Source of the DNA: Novosphingobium sp.
GTDB lineage: Bacteria; Pseudomonadota; Alphaproteobacteria; Sphingomonadales; Sphingomonadaceae
Assembly (NCBI RefSeq): GCF_027531025.1
Contig: NZ_JAPZQX010000006.1
Span: 1 to 64,000, forward strand
Length of the DNA stretch: 64,000 nt
Direction of reading: 5' to 3'
Shown here: piece after piece, positions 37,299 to 44,921 of the stretch
Position numbering within the stretch: position 1 is the first letter of the stretch
Layout: every line of letters begins with the position of its first letter
Program-made: the position numbers and the translations under genes
Notes under the pieces: model-generated
Told to the model about the DNA's origin: nothing
What the model saw: only the letters and a program-made list of their open reading frames with translations
The model's database searches: none

Positions 37299-37673
37299 TC
37301 AGGCCGAACGCGCCACCAGCACGCAGCCCGCCGCGATCAGCAACGTGCCGGCAATCCGGACCGGGGTAACCTGTTCGCCCAGCACCAGCGCGCCAGCCAG
37401 CATGGTGAAGATGAAGCCCAGCCCGACAAAGGGATAGGCCAGCGACAGCGGCGCACGGGCCAGCACGAACAGCCACACCACTGCACCCAGCGCATAGAGC
37501 GCAAGGCCCCCGATCACGAAGGGGGACTGGGCCAGCGCCAGCAGCTCCCCGCCCACGCCCCGGCTGCGCGCAGCCGCGGTCGTCCCGGTCTTGAGCGCAA
37601 GCTGGGCCAGCGCGGAGAGCGCGACCGAGGCGAGGATCAGCAGGAACAGGCGGAGCGACATGGCCGCAGGCAT
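37299..37673 (-). CDS. SMR/EamA-type small membrane transporter (possible lipid-linked sugar flippase subunit)
   Basis: This 124-residue protein has four transmembrane helices: LFLLILASVALSALAQLALK, FVIGGLALYALGAVVWLFVL, APLSLAYPFVGLGFIFTML and VRIAGTLLIAAGCVLVARS. It has the SMR fold of EmrE and of the ArnE/ArnF undecaprenyl-phosphate-aminoarabinose flippase. ALAQLALKTG and SLAYPFVGLGF are typical of the ArnE/F-like branch. Location between a GT-C glycosyltransferase and a polyprenyl-phosphate-sugar synthase favours lipid-linked sugar flipping over drug efflux; this is inferred from context. The start could be ATG 37673 or ATG 37661. Confidence 0.82.
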   Translation of the reverse strand: MPAAMSLRLFLLILASVALSALAQLALKTGTTAAARSRGVGGELLALAQSPFVIGGLALYALGAVVWLFVLARAPLSLAYPFVGLGFIFTMLAGALVLGEQVTPVRIAGTLLIAAGCVLVARSA

Positions 37674-37697
37674 AGCCCCGCGCTGGTCAAGACCGCG

Positions 37698-39137
37698 TTA
37701 ACGCTGTGCTTTTCGCTTCAGCCAGCCGGTCCAGAAGCCCGCAGCCAGGAGCAGCAGGAACGGGGTCAGGATCAGGCGGTGGCGCTCGCCGAATTCGAAC
37801 CACACGTTGGTCAGGCCGATCGCCGCGAGCAGCGCCAGGGTATAGAGCGCGACGGGATCGGTCAGGCCGCGCCGCAGCCGGGCCCAGGTAGCCAGCGTGG
37901 CGGATGCCAGCAATGTGGCCCAGCTGCCCTGCAGCATTACTTCCAGCCGGGCGTGGTTGTCTGCGCTGATGGCGGGCACGGTGTGGCGATAGCGGGCCAG
38001 CGAGGCCTCTTCAAAGGCGAAGCCCCTGGCCATCGAGCGGGCATATTCCCCCGCCGCGCAGACCGGGTTCCCAAGCAGGATGCCGCGTGCCAGTTCGCCC
38101 ATCACCTTTGACCGTTCCGGCTCGGGCAGGTCGAAGATGCCGGGCGGGAATGGCGCGCGGATGTGGACCAGCGCCGAATTGGCCATGAAGCCCGAAGCCG
38201 TGGTCAGCGGCACGAAAGCGCCGAAGACCAGCCAGTTGCGCAGCCACCACGGCAGCAGCACGGCCAGCAGCGCGGGCAGGGCGGTCAAGCCCAGTCGCAG
38301 CGTGGCCGCAAAGCCGCGCTGCCAGATCAGCACCAGCGCGATGAAAGCCGGCGCGACCGCCAGCCCGGCCTGGGTCAGCGCCAGCATTCCCCACCACAGC
38401 CCCAGCCACAGCCCATGCCGCCAGCGCCGCGCGCCGGCCGCATCGGCATTGAGCCAGATCACCAGCCCGCGCAGCAGCAATACGCCCAGCAGGACGGTCA
38501 GCGCCTCCTTCTGCGGCAGGCCAGCCCCCAGGGCAAAGGCCGGCCAGGCGAAATAGGCCAGCCCCGCCAGCAGTCCTGCCGCCCGGTTGCCCAGTCGCCG
38601 TCCCGTGTCGGCAAGGGCCCAGGCGGCGATCGCATCGGTTAGGGTGTTCATCGCCAGCGTTGCCCAGGCGGAAACGCCGAACAGGGCCCACCACCCCGCC
38701 AGCAGCAGCGGATAGAGCGGCGGGAAATAGGCGCGCAGATCGCGGCCATATTGCACGTCGTCGACGATCAGCCCGCGCCCATCCAGCACCGCCGTGGCCA
38801 GGTTGGTGTAATTCATGGGATCGACGCGCAGTTCGACCTCCATGGTCAGTTGCACCGACCACCAGCGCATCAGCAGCGAGAGCAGGACCAGGGCGAACAA
38901 GGCCCGCCAGTCGATCCGCCCGGCTACGGCCTGGCGCGCGATCAGCGTCATGGCCAGCAGCCAGACCACCAGCGCGGCGAGCGAGAAGGCATTGAAGCGT
39001 TCGTACAGTGCAACGGTCAGCACCGCGGTTGCCGCCAGGGTGATCAGCGCCAGCCCGCCCAGCAGCACGCCATCGGCCAGCCGCAGCAGGCGCGGGGCGG
39101 TCCGGGGCAGCAGCTGGGCAGGCGGATCGGTCGGCAC
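37698..39137 (-). CDS. GT-C family membrane glycosyltransferase (ArnT/PMT-like)
   Basis: This integral membrane protein of about 479 residues has 10-12 hydrophobic segments. The first periplasmic loop contains acidic residues (MEVELRVDPMNYTNL) and YGRDLRAYFPPLYPLLLAGW, the pattern of GT39/GT83-like enzymes that use polyprenyl-phosphate sugars as donors. The C-terminal end WFEFGERHRLILTPFLLLLAAG resembles the conserved ERHR-type motif of these families. The start is uncertain: GTG at 39137 has a CGGAG site, while ATG at 39206 adds 23 residues and overlaps the promoter of the divergent receptor gene. It is the first gene of the operon with the SMR and HAD–UbiA genes. Its acceptor is unknown. 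Confidence 0.8.
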   Translation of the reverse strand: MPTDPPAQLLPRTAPRLLRLADGVLLGGLALITLAATAVLTVALYERFNAFSLAALVVWLLAMTLIARQAVAGRIDWRALFALVLLSLLMRWWSVQLTMEVELRVDPMNYTNLATAVLDGRGLIVDDVQYGRDLRAYFPPLYPLLLAGWWALFGVSAWATLAMNTLTDAIAAWALADTGRRLGNRAAGLLAGLAYFAWPAFALGAGLPQKEALTVLLGVLLLRGLVIWLNADAAGARRWRHGLWLGLWWGMLALTQAGLAVAPAFIALVLIWQRGFAATLRLGLTALPALLAVLLPWWLRNWLVFGAFVPLTTASGFMANSALVHIRAPFPPGIFDLPEPERSKVMGELARGILLGNPVCAAGEYARSMARGFAFEEASLARYRHTVPAISADNHARLEVMLQGSWATLLASATLATWARLRRGLTDPVALYTLALLAAIGLTNVWFEFGERHRLILTPFLLLLAAGFWTGWLKRKAQR

Positions 39138-39278
39138 GGCGGCTCCGGGCAGGGTCAGGGCGATGGATGGCAAGCCCGGTGAGCATTGACAAGGCCGCAA
39201 CCGCATCAGGCATGTCCGGACCCGCGCCGGAATCGGTTTGGGCTTTTCGATCCGGCGAATATCTCTAAGTGCGCGTCA

Positions 39279-41222
39279 GTGCGCTGCTCAGTCTTGTCCC
39301 TTTCTGGCCCAATCGCGGCCATTCTGCTGGGTTCGACCCCGGCCCTTGCCCAGCGCGCGGGCGAGAATGCGGCGACCCAGTCAAGCGATGCCTTCGGACG
39401 GTCGGTCGGCAATGAAAAGACCGGGCTTTACAACAGCGAAGAGGTGCGCGGGTTCAACCCGGTCGATGCTGGCAATGCCCGGCTCGAGGGGCTCTACTTC
39501 GACCAGGTCGACCGGATTTCGACGCGGATCATCGATGGCAGCACGATTCGGGTCGGGGCTGCGGCGCTGCGTTATCCGTTCCCCGCGCCGACCGGGCTGG
39601 TCGATTACAGCCTGACCAAGCCGGGCAAGGACGCCAGTTACAGCGTGAACCTGGAATACGGTTCGTCCTTCTCGATCGGGCCGGGCGGTTCGGTCGAGTT
39701 CAAGCAGCCGTTCGGCGATGGCTCGTTCGGGATTTCCGGCGGCATCGGGTTCCGCAACGCCACCCGCTTCGAGGGCGGGCAAAGCCTTTATCGGCCCGTC
39801 GGCCTGACCGCGGCATGGCGTCCGCAGGCGGAGACCGAGGTGCTGCTGTTCGTCGGCGACTTCATTTACCGCTCGGACGAACTGCGGCCGATCTACTATC
39901 CGGACGGCACCAGCCCGCCCCCCAGGATCGAGCGCGGGATCGATCTAAGCCAGCCCTGGGCCGGGCGAAATCAGGACCTGTGGACCGGCGGGGCGATCGT
40001 CAAAACGCCGTTGCTGGGCCTCAAGCTGGAAGCCGGGCTGTTCTATTCCGCCCGCGATCAGCACAGCGTCTATGCCGACCTGATGCGGGGCGTGGCCGCC
40101 GATGGTTCGGTTGCCACGCGCCGGATCATTGCCGAGCGCGACAATTACGATGGCTCGTGGTCGGGCGAGGCGCGGCTGGTCAAGGAATGGATTGGCACCA
40201 CGGTCAACCATCGGCTCGTGGCCAGTGTGCGGGGGCGTTCGCGCAACCGCGAATTCGGCGGAGGCCGCGTCCTCACGCTTGGGACCTCGACCATCCTGCG
40301 CCCCGATCTGCGCGCCGAACCGGTCTGGATCCAGGGCGCGAAGAACCGCGACGAGGTGCGCCAGATTACCGGCGGCTTGGCCTGGTCGATGGTCGCGCCG
40401 CAGCGCTTCAGCCTTGATGTCGGGATCTCGAAAAGCCGTTACCGCAAGGCGCTGGACTTTGCCGATGCGGCGCTGTCCGATCCGGTCACGCGCGACAATC
40501 CGCTGCTGCTGAACGTGGCGGGGTCGGTCCATGTCGCGCGCGGGCTGTCGGTCTATGCCGGGTACACGCGCGGGCAGGAGGAAGCCCTGGTGGCCCCCGA
40601 TATTGCCACCAACCGGTCAGAAGCGCCGCCGGCGATCCGCACGAGCCAGGTCGAGGCCGGCGCGCGCTGGGCGATCACCCCGCGCTTGACGATGATCGCC
40701 GGGGCCTTCTCGATCCGCAAGCCCTACTATAATCTCGATCCGGCGCTGCGCTATCGCCAGCTTGGCACGCTGACCAATCGCGGGATCGAGGTGTCACTGA
40801 CCGGCCAGCTTGCGCCGGGGCTGACCATCGTCGGCGGCTCGATGTTCCTCGATCCGCGGATCAGCGGCGAAGCGATCGACAGCGGCCTGATCGGCCCGCG
40901 CCCGGTCGGCCAGATCCGCCGCCGCTCGATCGCCACGCTCGACTGGCGTCTGGATGCGGGGCGCGGGGCGTTGTCGTTCGATGCCACGGTGGAAAGCGTG
41001 TCGAGCCGGATGGGCAATGCCGCCAACACGCTAGTCGCGCCGCCGCGCGCGACGCTCAATCTCGGCGCGCGCTATCGCTTCAAGGCGGCCGGCGGCACCT
41101 GGCTGCTACGCCCGGTGCTGCTCAATGCGTTCAACGAATACGGCTGGAACGTGAACGCATCGGGCGGCTTCACCTATTCCAACCCGCGCACGGTCACGCT
41201 CCAACTGGTGGCGGATTTCTAA
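39279..41222 (+). CDS. TonB-dependent receptor
   Basis: This outer-membrane protein of about 647 residues has a signal peptide (VLSLSGPIAAILLGSTPALAQ) after a GTG start at 39279. The plug is short: NSEEVRGFNPVDAGNARLEG and RISTRIIDGSTIRVG. A beta-barrel with alternating strands follows, ending YSNPRTVTLQLVADF with a terminal Phe. No clear TonB box is visible at the N-terminus. Receptors of this type import siderophores or other large ligands. No siderophore gene is adjacent, so the ligand is unknown. It is divergent from the GT-C gene and overlaps the convergent MFS gene by four bases. Confidence 0.85.
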   Translation: MRCSVLSLSGPIAAILLGSTPALAQRAGENAATQSSDAFGRSVGNEKTGLYNSEEVRGFNPVDAGNARLEGLYFDQVDRISTRIIDGSTIRVGAAALRYPFPAPTGLVDYSLTKPGKDASYSVNLEYGSSFSIGPGGSVEFKQPFGDGSFGISGGIGFRNATRFEGGQSLYRPVGLTAAWRPQAETEVLLFVGDFIYRSDELRPIYYPDGTSPPPRIERGIDLSQPWAGRNQDLWTGGAIVKTPLLGLKLEAGLFYSARDQHSVYADLMRGVAADGSVATRRIIAERDNYDGSWSGEARLVKEWIGTTVNHRLVASVRGRSRNREFGGGRVLTLGTSTILRPDLRAEPVWIQGAKNRDEVRQITGGLAWSMVAPQRFSLDVGISKSRYRKALDFADAALSDPVTRDNPLLLNVAGSVHVARGLSVYAGYTRGQEEALVAPDIATNRSEAPPAIRTSQVEAGARWAITPRLTMIAGAFSIRKPYYNLDPALRYRQLGTLTNRGIEVSLTGQLAPGLTIVGGSMFLDPRISGEAIDSGLIGPRPVGQIRRRSIATLDWRLDAGRGALSFDATVESVSSRMGNAANTLVAPPRATLNLGARYRFKAAGGTWLLRPVLLNAFNEYGWNVNASGGFTYSNPRTVTLQLVADF

Positions 41223-42709
41223 ACCTCGCCCGGCACTTTCACGCGCAACATTGCCGCAGCCGCCAGCACCAGCGCCCCAGCGGCAAAGGCCATGGTCCAG
41301 ATCGGCTGATCAGGGAAGAAGGCCTTCATGATCGAACCCATGACCGTGGCGACCAGCAATTGCGGGACCACCACGAAGACGTTGAACAGCCCCATGAAGA
41401 TGCCGAGCTTGGCCTGCGGCAGGCTGCTTGCCAGGATCGCATAGGGCATGGCCAGGATCGATGCCCAGGCGATGCCCACGCCGATCTCGCTGACGATCAG
41501 CCACTCGGCGCTGGGCATGAAGAAGAAGCTGGCATAGCCCGCCGCTCCGCAGAGCAGGCCGAACACGTGGGTGCGCACCTTGCCGAACCGGCGCGAGAGC
41601 AGCGGCAGGAGGGTCAGGGCCGCGATCGCCGCCACCCCGTTGTAGACCGCGAACAGCCAGCCCACCCAGTTCCCGCCAGCCTGGAATTCGGCGCTGGCCG
41701 GATCGGTCGAACCGAAATAGCGCTGGGCGACGATGGCGGTGGTGTTGATCCACATGATGAACAGCGCCGACCAGCTGAAGAACTGGACCAGGGCCAGCCG
41801 CTTCATGATGTCGGGCATGCCGGAGAAGTCGCCGACGATGCTGGTCAGCATGTTGGCACTGCGTCCGGCCCGGGCCAGGCGGATGGCAATATGGCTGATC
41901 AGGCCATAGCCGATCAGCAAGAGGGCCAGGAGGTAGATCTCCTTCTCCAGCCCCCATTCCTCGGTCGCCAGCGCCAGCATGCCGCCGGCCGCGATCCACC
42001 AAAACGGACCGCTGCTGCTGCGCGTGGCCAGATCGGTGGCGGGCTGGGCCGCAGCCTCGGCACTATCGCCAAAAGCGCGCATTTCCTCTGGCGAGTATTC
42101 ATGCGTGGTCACCACGGTCCACATCACCGCCACCACCAGCGCCAGCCCGCCGCACCAGAAGGCATAGCGCACCGTATCGGGGATTTCCCCCGGCGGTGCG
42201 ACATTGGACACGCCCAGCCATTCCATGAACGGCGGGAACAGAGAACCCACCACCGCGCCCGCGCCGATGAATGCGGTCTGCACGGCATAGCCTGCGGTGT
42301 GCTGGTCCTTGCGCAGCATGTCGCCCACGAAGGCCCGGAACGGCTCCATCGAGATGTTGAGGCTGGCGTCCAGCACCCACAGCAACAGCGCGGCGATCAG
42401 CAGCGCATCGGACAGCGGCATGGCGAACAGCGAGAGACCCGCGAGGACCGCCCCCAGCACGAAATACGGCCGCCGCCGCCCGAGCCGCCCCAGCCAGGTC
42501 CGGTCGGACAGGTGGCCGATGATCGGCTGGACCAACAGCCCGGTCAGCGGAGCTGCGGCCCACAGCCAGGGCAGGTCGTCGATTGCGCTGCCCAGGGTCT
42601 GGAAAATGCGGCTCATGTTCGCGTTCTGCAACGCGAAGCCGATCTGGATGCCGAAGAAACCGAAGCTGATGTTGAACAGCCCGGCCCAGTTCTGCCGCGG
42701 TTTTTCCAT
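41219..42709 (-). CDS. MFS sugar transporter (maltose/maltodextrin type)
   Basis: This 496-residue inner-membrane major facilitator with 12 predicted helices belongs to the SLC45/GPH-like group, which includes Caulobacter MalY and sucrose/maltose proton symporters. The signature is the loop after helix 2, GHLSDRTWLGRLGRRRPYF. LWVLDASLNISMEPFRAFV and GIFMGLFNVFVVVPQLLV also fit. It is followed by a LacI-type regulator gene on the same strand upstream, with a LacI operator-like site (42774-42786) between them. It would import maltose or short maltodextrins released in the periplasm. Confidence 0.87.
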   Translation of the reverse strand: MEKPRQNWAGLFNISFGFFGIQIGFALQNANMSRIFQTLGSAIDDLPWLWAAAPLTGLLVQPIIGHLSDRTWLGRLGRRRPYFVLGAVLAGLSLFAMPLSDALLIAALLLWVLDASLNISMEPFRAFVGDMLRKDQHTAGYAVQTAFIGAGAVVGSLFPPFMEWLGVSNVAPPGEIPDTVRYAFWCGGLALVVAVMWTVVTTHEYSPEEMRAFGDSAEAAAQPATDLATRSSSGPFWWIAAGGMLALATEEWGLEKEIYLLALLLIGYGLISHIAIRLARAGRSANMLTSIVGDFSGMPDIMKRLALVQFFSWSALFIMWINTTAIVAQRYFGSTDPASAEFQAGGNWVGWLFAVYNGVAAIAALTLLPLLSRRFGKVRTHVFGLLCGAAGYASFFFMPSAEWLIVSEIGVGIAWASILAMPYAILASSLPQAKLGIFMGLFNVFVVVPQLLVATVMGSIMKAFFPDQPIWTMAFAAGALVLAAAAMLRVKVPGEV

Positions 42710-42773
42710 GGCGCGCCTCTCTCCCCGTCTTTATCCCATCAGGGCTGGCATGGTCGGCGCGGGCAGGCAAGCC

Positions 42774-42786
42774 GCATACGAATACG
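42774..42786. promoter_or_regulatory. candidate LacI-family operator upstream of the MFS transporter
   Basis: On the minus strand the sequence is CGTATTCGTATGC, 65 bases upstream of the MFS start. It differs by one base from CGTATACGTATGC at 44774-44786 in front of the large TonB receptor gene. AT-rich sites of this kind stand out in a GC-rich background. The LacI-type regulator between them is the obvious candidate ligand. Confidence 0.65.
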
Positions 42787-42801
42787 TAACGCGGGCGCGG
42801 C

Positions 42802-43836
42802 CTAGCCGGTGGTGCTGGCCCGCACGATCAGCTTGGGGGCCAGGCGGCGGTTGCGGCTGTCGCGGCCCTCGATCTGCTCGGCCAGCGTTTCGACCAGCAG
42901 TTCCCCGGCCGCAACGAGGTCCTGCTGCACGGTGGTCAGCGGCGGGCTGGTCAGGCTGGCGGCGGGGATATCGTCAAAGCCGACGACAGCCACGTCGCCC
43001 GGCACCGAGCGTCCGGCCTCGGCCAGGGCGCGCATCGCGCCGATCGCGATCAGGTCGCTGGCGGCAAACACGGCGTCGAATTCCGCCCCGCGCTCAAGCA
43101 GGCGGCGCAGCGCGGCGCGGCCCTGTTCCTCGCTGCTCAGGGCATCGGCCTGCAAGGCCGGATCGGCGGCAATGCCGACCGCCGCCAGGGCCTCGTTCAA
43201 CCCGTGATAGCGGTCGGCGAATTCGGGATAGTGTTCGTCCGCCTGGCCCAGGAAGGCGATCCGTTGCCTCCCCAGGCCCAGCAGGTGTTCGCCCGCCAGT
43301 CGCCCGGCGGCGACATTGCCGGACCCCACGGTGGTGCCGATATTGTCATCGCGGACCGAACCCCAGCGCACGAACTGGGTGCCCGCCGCGACCAGGTCGT
43401 TCAGCCGCTGCTCGTACAGCGTGTAATCGCCATAACCGAGCAGGATCAGCCCGTCGGCGCGGTGGCTGTCCTGGTAGCGGGTGTGCCAGTCATCCTCCAT
43501 CTTCTGGAACGAGATCAGCAGGTCCAGCCCGCGGTTGGCCGTGGCCCGCGTGATCGCGCCCAGCATGGCCAGGAAGAACGGGTTGATATTGGCCCCGTCG
43601 GGCGTCGGGTCTTCGAAGAACAACAGGGCGATGGTGTTGGACCGCTGTGAGCGCAGCGAGGACGCGTTCTTGTCGACCGAATAGTTCAGCTCGCGGGCGA
43701 TCTGCTCGATCCGCTGGCGCGTGGCCAGGCTGACCGAGCGCGAGCCACGCAGCGCCCGGCTGACTGTGGGTTGCGAAACCCCGGCCAAGTAAGCGATATC
43801 AAAGCTCGTCGGCTTGTTCGACGGCTTGCGGCCCAT
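42802..43836 (-). CDS. LacI-family transcriptional regulator
   Basis: This 344-residue repressor has an N-terminal LacI HTH (TSFDIAYLAGVSQPTVSRAL) and hinge (NYSVDKNASSLRSQRSNTIA). A periplasmic-binding-protein-like effector domain follows, with GDVAVVGFDDIPAASLTSPPLTT near the end. The start is ATG at 43836; an ATG at 43911 adds 25 unlikely residues. Position in an alpha-glucan locus suggests a MalI/MalR-like role with maltose or a derivative as inducer, controlling the MFS and TonB receptor promoters through the sites at 42774 and 44774. This is inference. Confidence 0.92.
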   Translation of the reverse strand: MGRKPSNKPTSFDIAYLAGVSQPTVSRALRGSRSVSLATRQRIEQIARELNYSVDKNASSLRSQRSNTIALLFFEDPTPDGANINPFFLAMLGAITRATANRGLDLLISFQKMEDDWHTRYQDSHRADGLILLGYGDYTLYEQRLNDLVAAGTQFVRWGSVRDDNIGTTVGSGNVAAGRLAGEHLLGLGRQRIAFLGQADEHYPEFADRYHGLNEALAAVGIAADPALQADALSSEEQGRAALRRLLERGAEFDAVFAASDLIAIGAMRALAEAGRSVPGDVAVVGFDDIPAASLTSPPLTTVQQDLVAAGELLVETLAEQIEGRDSRNRRLAPKLIVRASTTG

Positions 43837-44253
43837 GTTCTCTCCCCGCCCCGTTATGCTTTGAGATCCGGGATCGGCGCGCAGGATAGCCGCCGCACTG
43901 GCCAGCGGCAATCGCCAACTGGGCCTCGATCAGTTGCAATCAGGCACCGGTACATTGCCGTAGCTTTCGGGATGCGAAAGAAGAGCCTAGTTCAGCCATG
44001 CCGGCTTCGGGACCAACCACTCGAACGCCGGTCAGTCACCCAGACTGCCCGATCGCAGCAGAGCGGCCCAACCCAGCCACCCCGGGCTACAAACTGCTTC
44101 GCTGCGATCGGGACCCAGGGCGCTCTCCCGATCAGAACTCTGCATGCTGCCGGTCGCTGCGGCGATTGCTTGACATCCGGCGGGCGGATCGTGCCATCTG
44201 CGCCCGAGAGCATTGGCCGCACCCCGGTTGGGGCGGGCGAGGGAGGGCTGGGG
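43837..44253. other. 417-base gap without a recognised gene
   Basis: Open frames here have no protein-like features. A small hairpin (CTTTCG / CGAAAG) lies at 43964-43980. The left end should contain the promoter of the LacI-type gene and the right end that of the GFA protein. Nothing else is evident. Confidence 0.6.
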
Positions 44254-44667
44254 ATGAGCGAAGAGCAGCGCGAAGGCGGGTGTCTGTGCGGGCAGGTCCG
44301 CTACAAGGTGGCCTGGCCCCCGCTGCAGGTGATGACCTGCCAGTGTACCCATTGCCAGAAGCAATCCGGCTCGGCGATTTCCGTGATCGCCATGGTCCGC
44401 AAGGCTGACCTGGAACTGACCGGCGAGCTCACGAGCTACACCGATGCCGGGGACAGCGGCAATGCGCTGGAGCGCCAGTTCTGCGGTCAGTGCGGCTCTC
44501 CGCTGATCAGCGTGATCCTGGCGATGGATGCCCAGGGCATGACCTTCATCAAGGCGGGTACGCTCGATGATACTTCGGGCCTGGCCCCGACGGTCCATCT
44601 GTGGACCCAATCGGCGCAGGACTGGATGATCCTGCCCGAAGCGGGCGCGAAAGTGCCCCGGCAATAG
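44254..44667 (+). CDS. GFA (glutathione-dependent formaldehyde-activating/CENP-V) family protein
   Basis: This 137-residue zinc protein has the family's Cys pattern: GGCLCGQVRY, CQCTHCQKQSGS and QFCGQCGSPL. It matches GFA/CENP-V proteins. The founding member was named as a glutathione-dependent formaldehyde-activating enzyme, but most have unknown function. The start is ATG at 44254 with GGGAGGG upstream. It lies between the LacI regulator and the receptor gene of the maltodextrin locus, yet has no obvious tie to sugar use. Confidence 0.88.
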   Translation: MSEEQREGGCLCGQVRYKVAWPPLQVMTCQCTHCQKQSGSAISVIAMVRKADLELTGELTSYTDAGDSGNALERQFCGQCGSPLISVILAMDAQGMTFIKAGTLDDTSGLAPTVHLWTQSAQDWMILPEAGAKVPRQ

Positions 44668-44735
44668 CTGTTGGTGCTCCTCAGATATCTCAATAAATAC
44701 ATTTTAAAGCAATACTATACTGCACCTTAGTGACT

Positions 44736-44751
44736 GTGGCCTGCAGGCCAC
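44736..44751. promoter_or_regulatory. perfect 16-bp palindrome upstream of the large TonB receptor gene
   Basis: GTGGCCTGCAGGCCAC is a perfect palindrome 22 bases before the LacI-like site and 170 bases before the receptor start. It could be a second regulator site or an mRNA hairpin; it has no T-run. Confidence 0.4.
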
Positions 44752-44773
44752 GGTACGACCTCTGCATACAATG

Positions 44774-44786
44774 CGTATACGTATGC
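44774..44786. promoter_or_regulatory. candidate LacI-family operator upstream of the large TonB receptor
   Basis: CGTATACGTATGC lies 135 bases before the receptor start. It matches the site in front of the MFS transporter in 12 of 13 bases. Nearby GCATAC at 44764-44769 pairs with GTATGC at 44781-44786 as an inverted repeat, as expected for a dimeric LacI-type protein. Confidence 0.68.
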
Positions 44787-44921
44787 CATCTTCCTGCAAG
44801 CGGCCCTGCGCCCGTATCTGAGGCGCTCCACAGGAGCTGGGAGTGCTTGCTGCATCCCGATTCTGAAGGGGCAAACGCCGGGGGGACTGGACCTGCCGGA
44901 GTGGTTTAGGGAGAGAGAATC

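Noticed and set aside
43771..44667. Long frame extending the GFA protein upstream
   Set aside because: The extra ~160 residues show no similarity, and a strong ribosome-binding site precedes the ATG at 44254.
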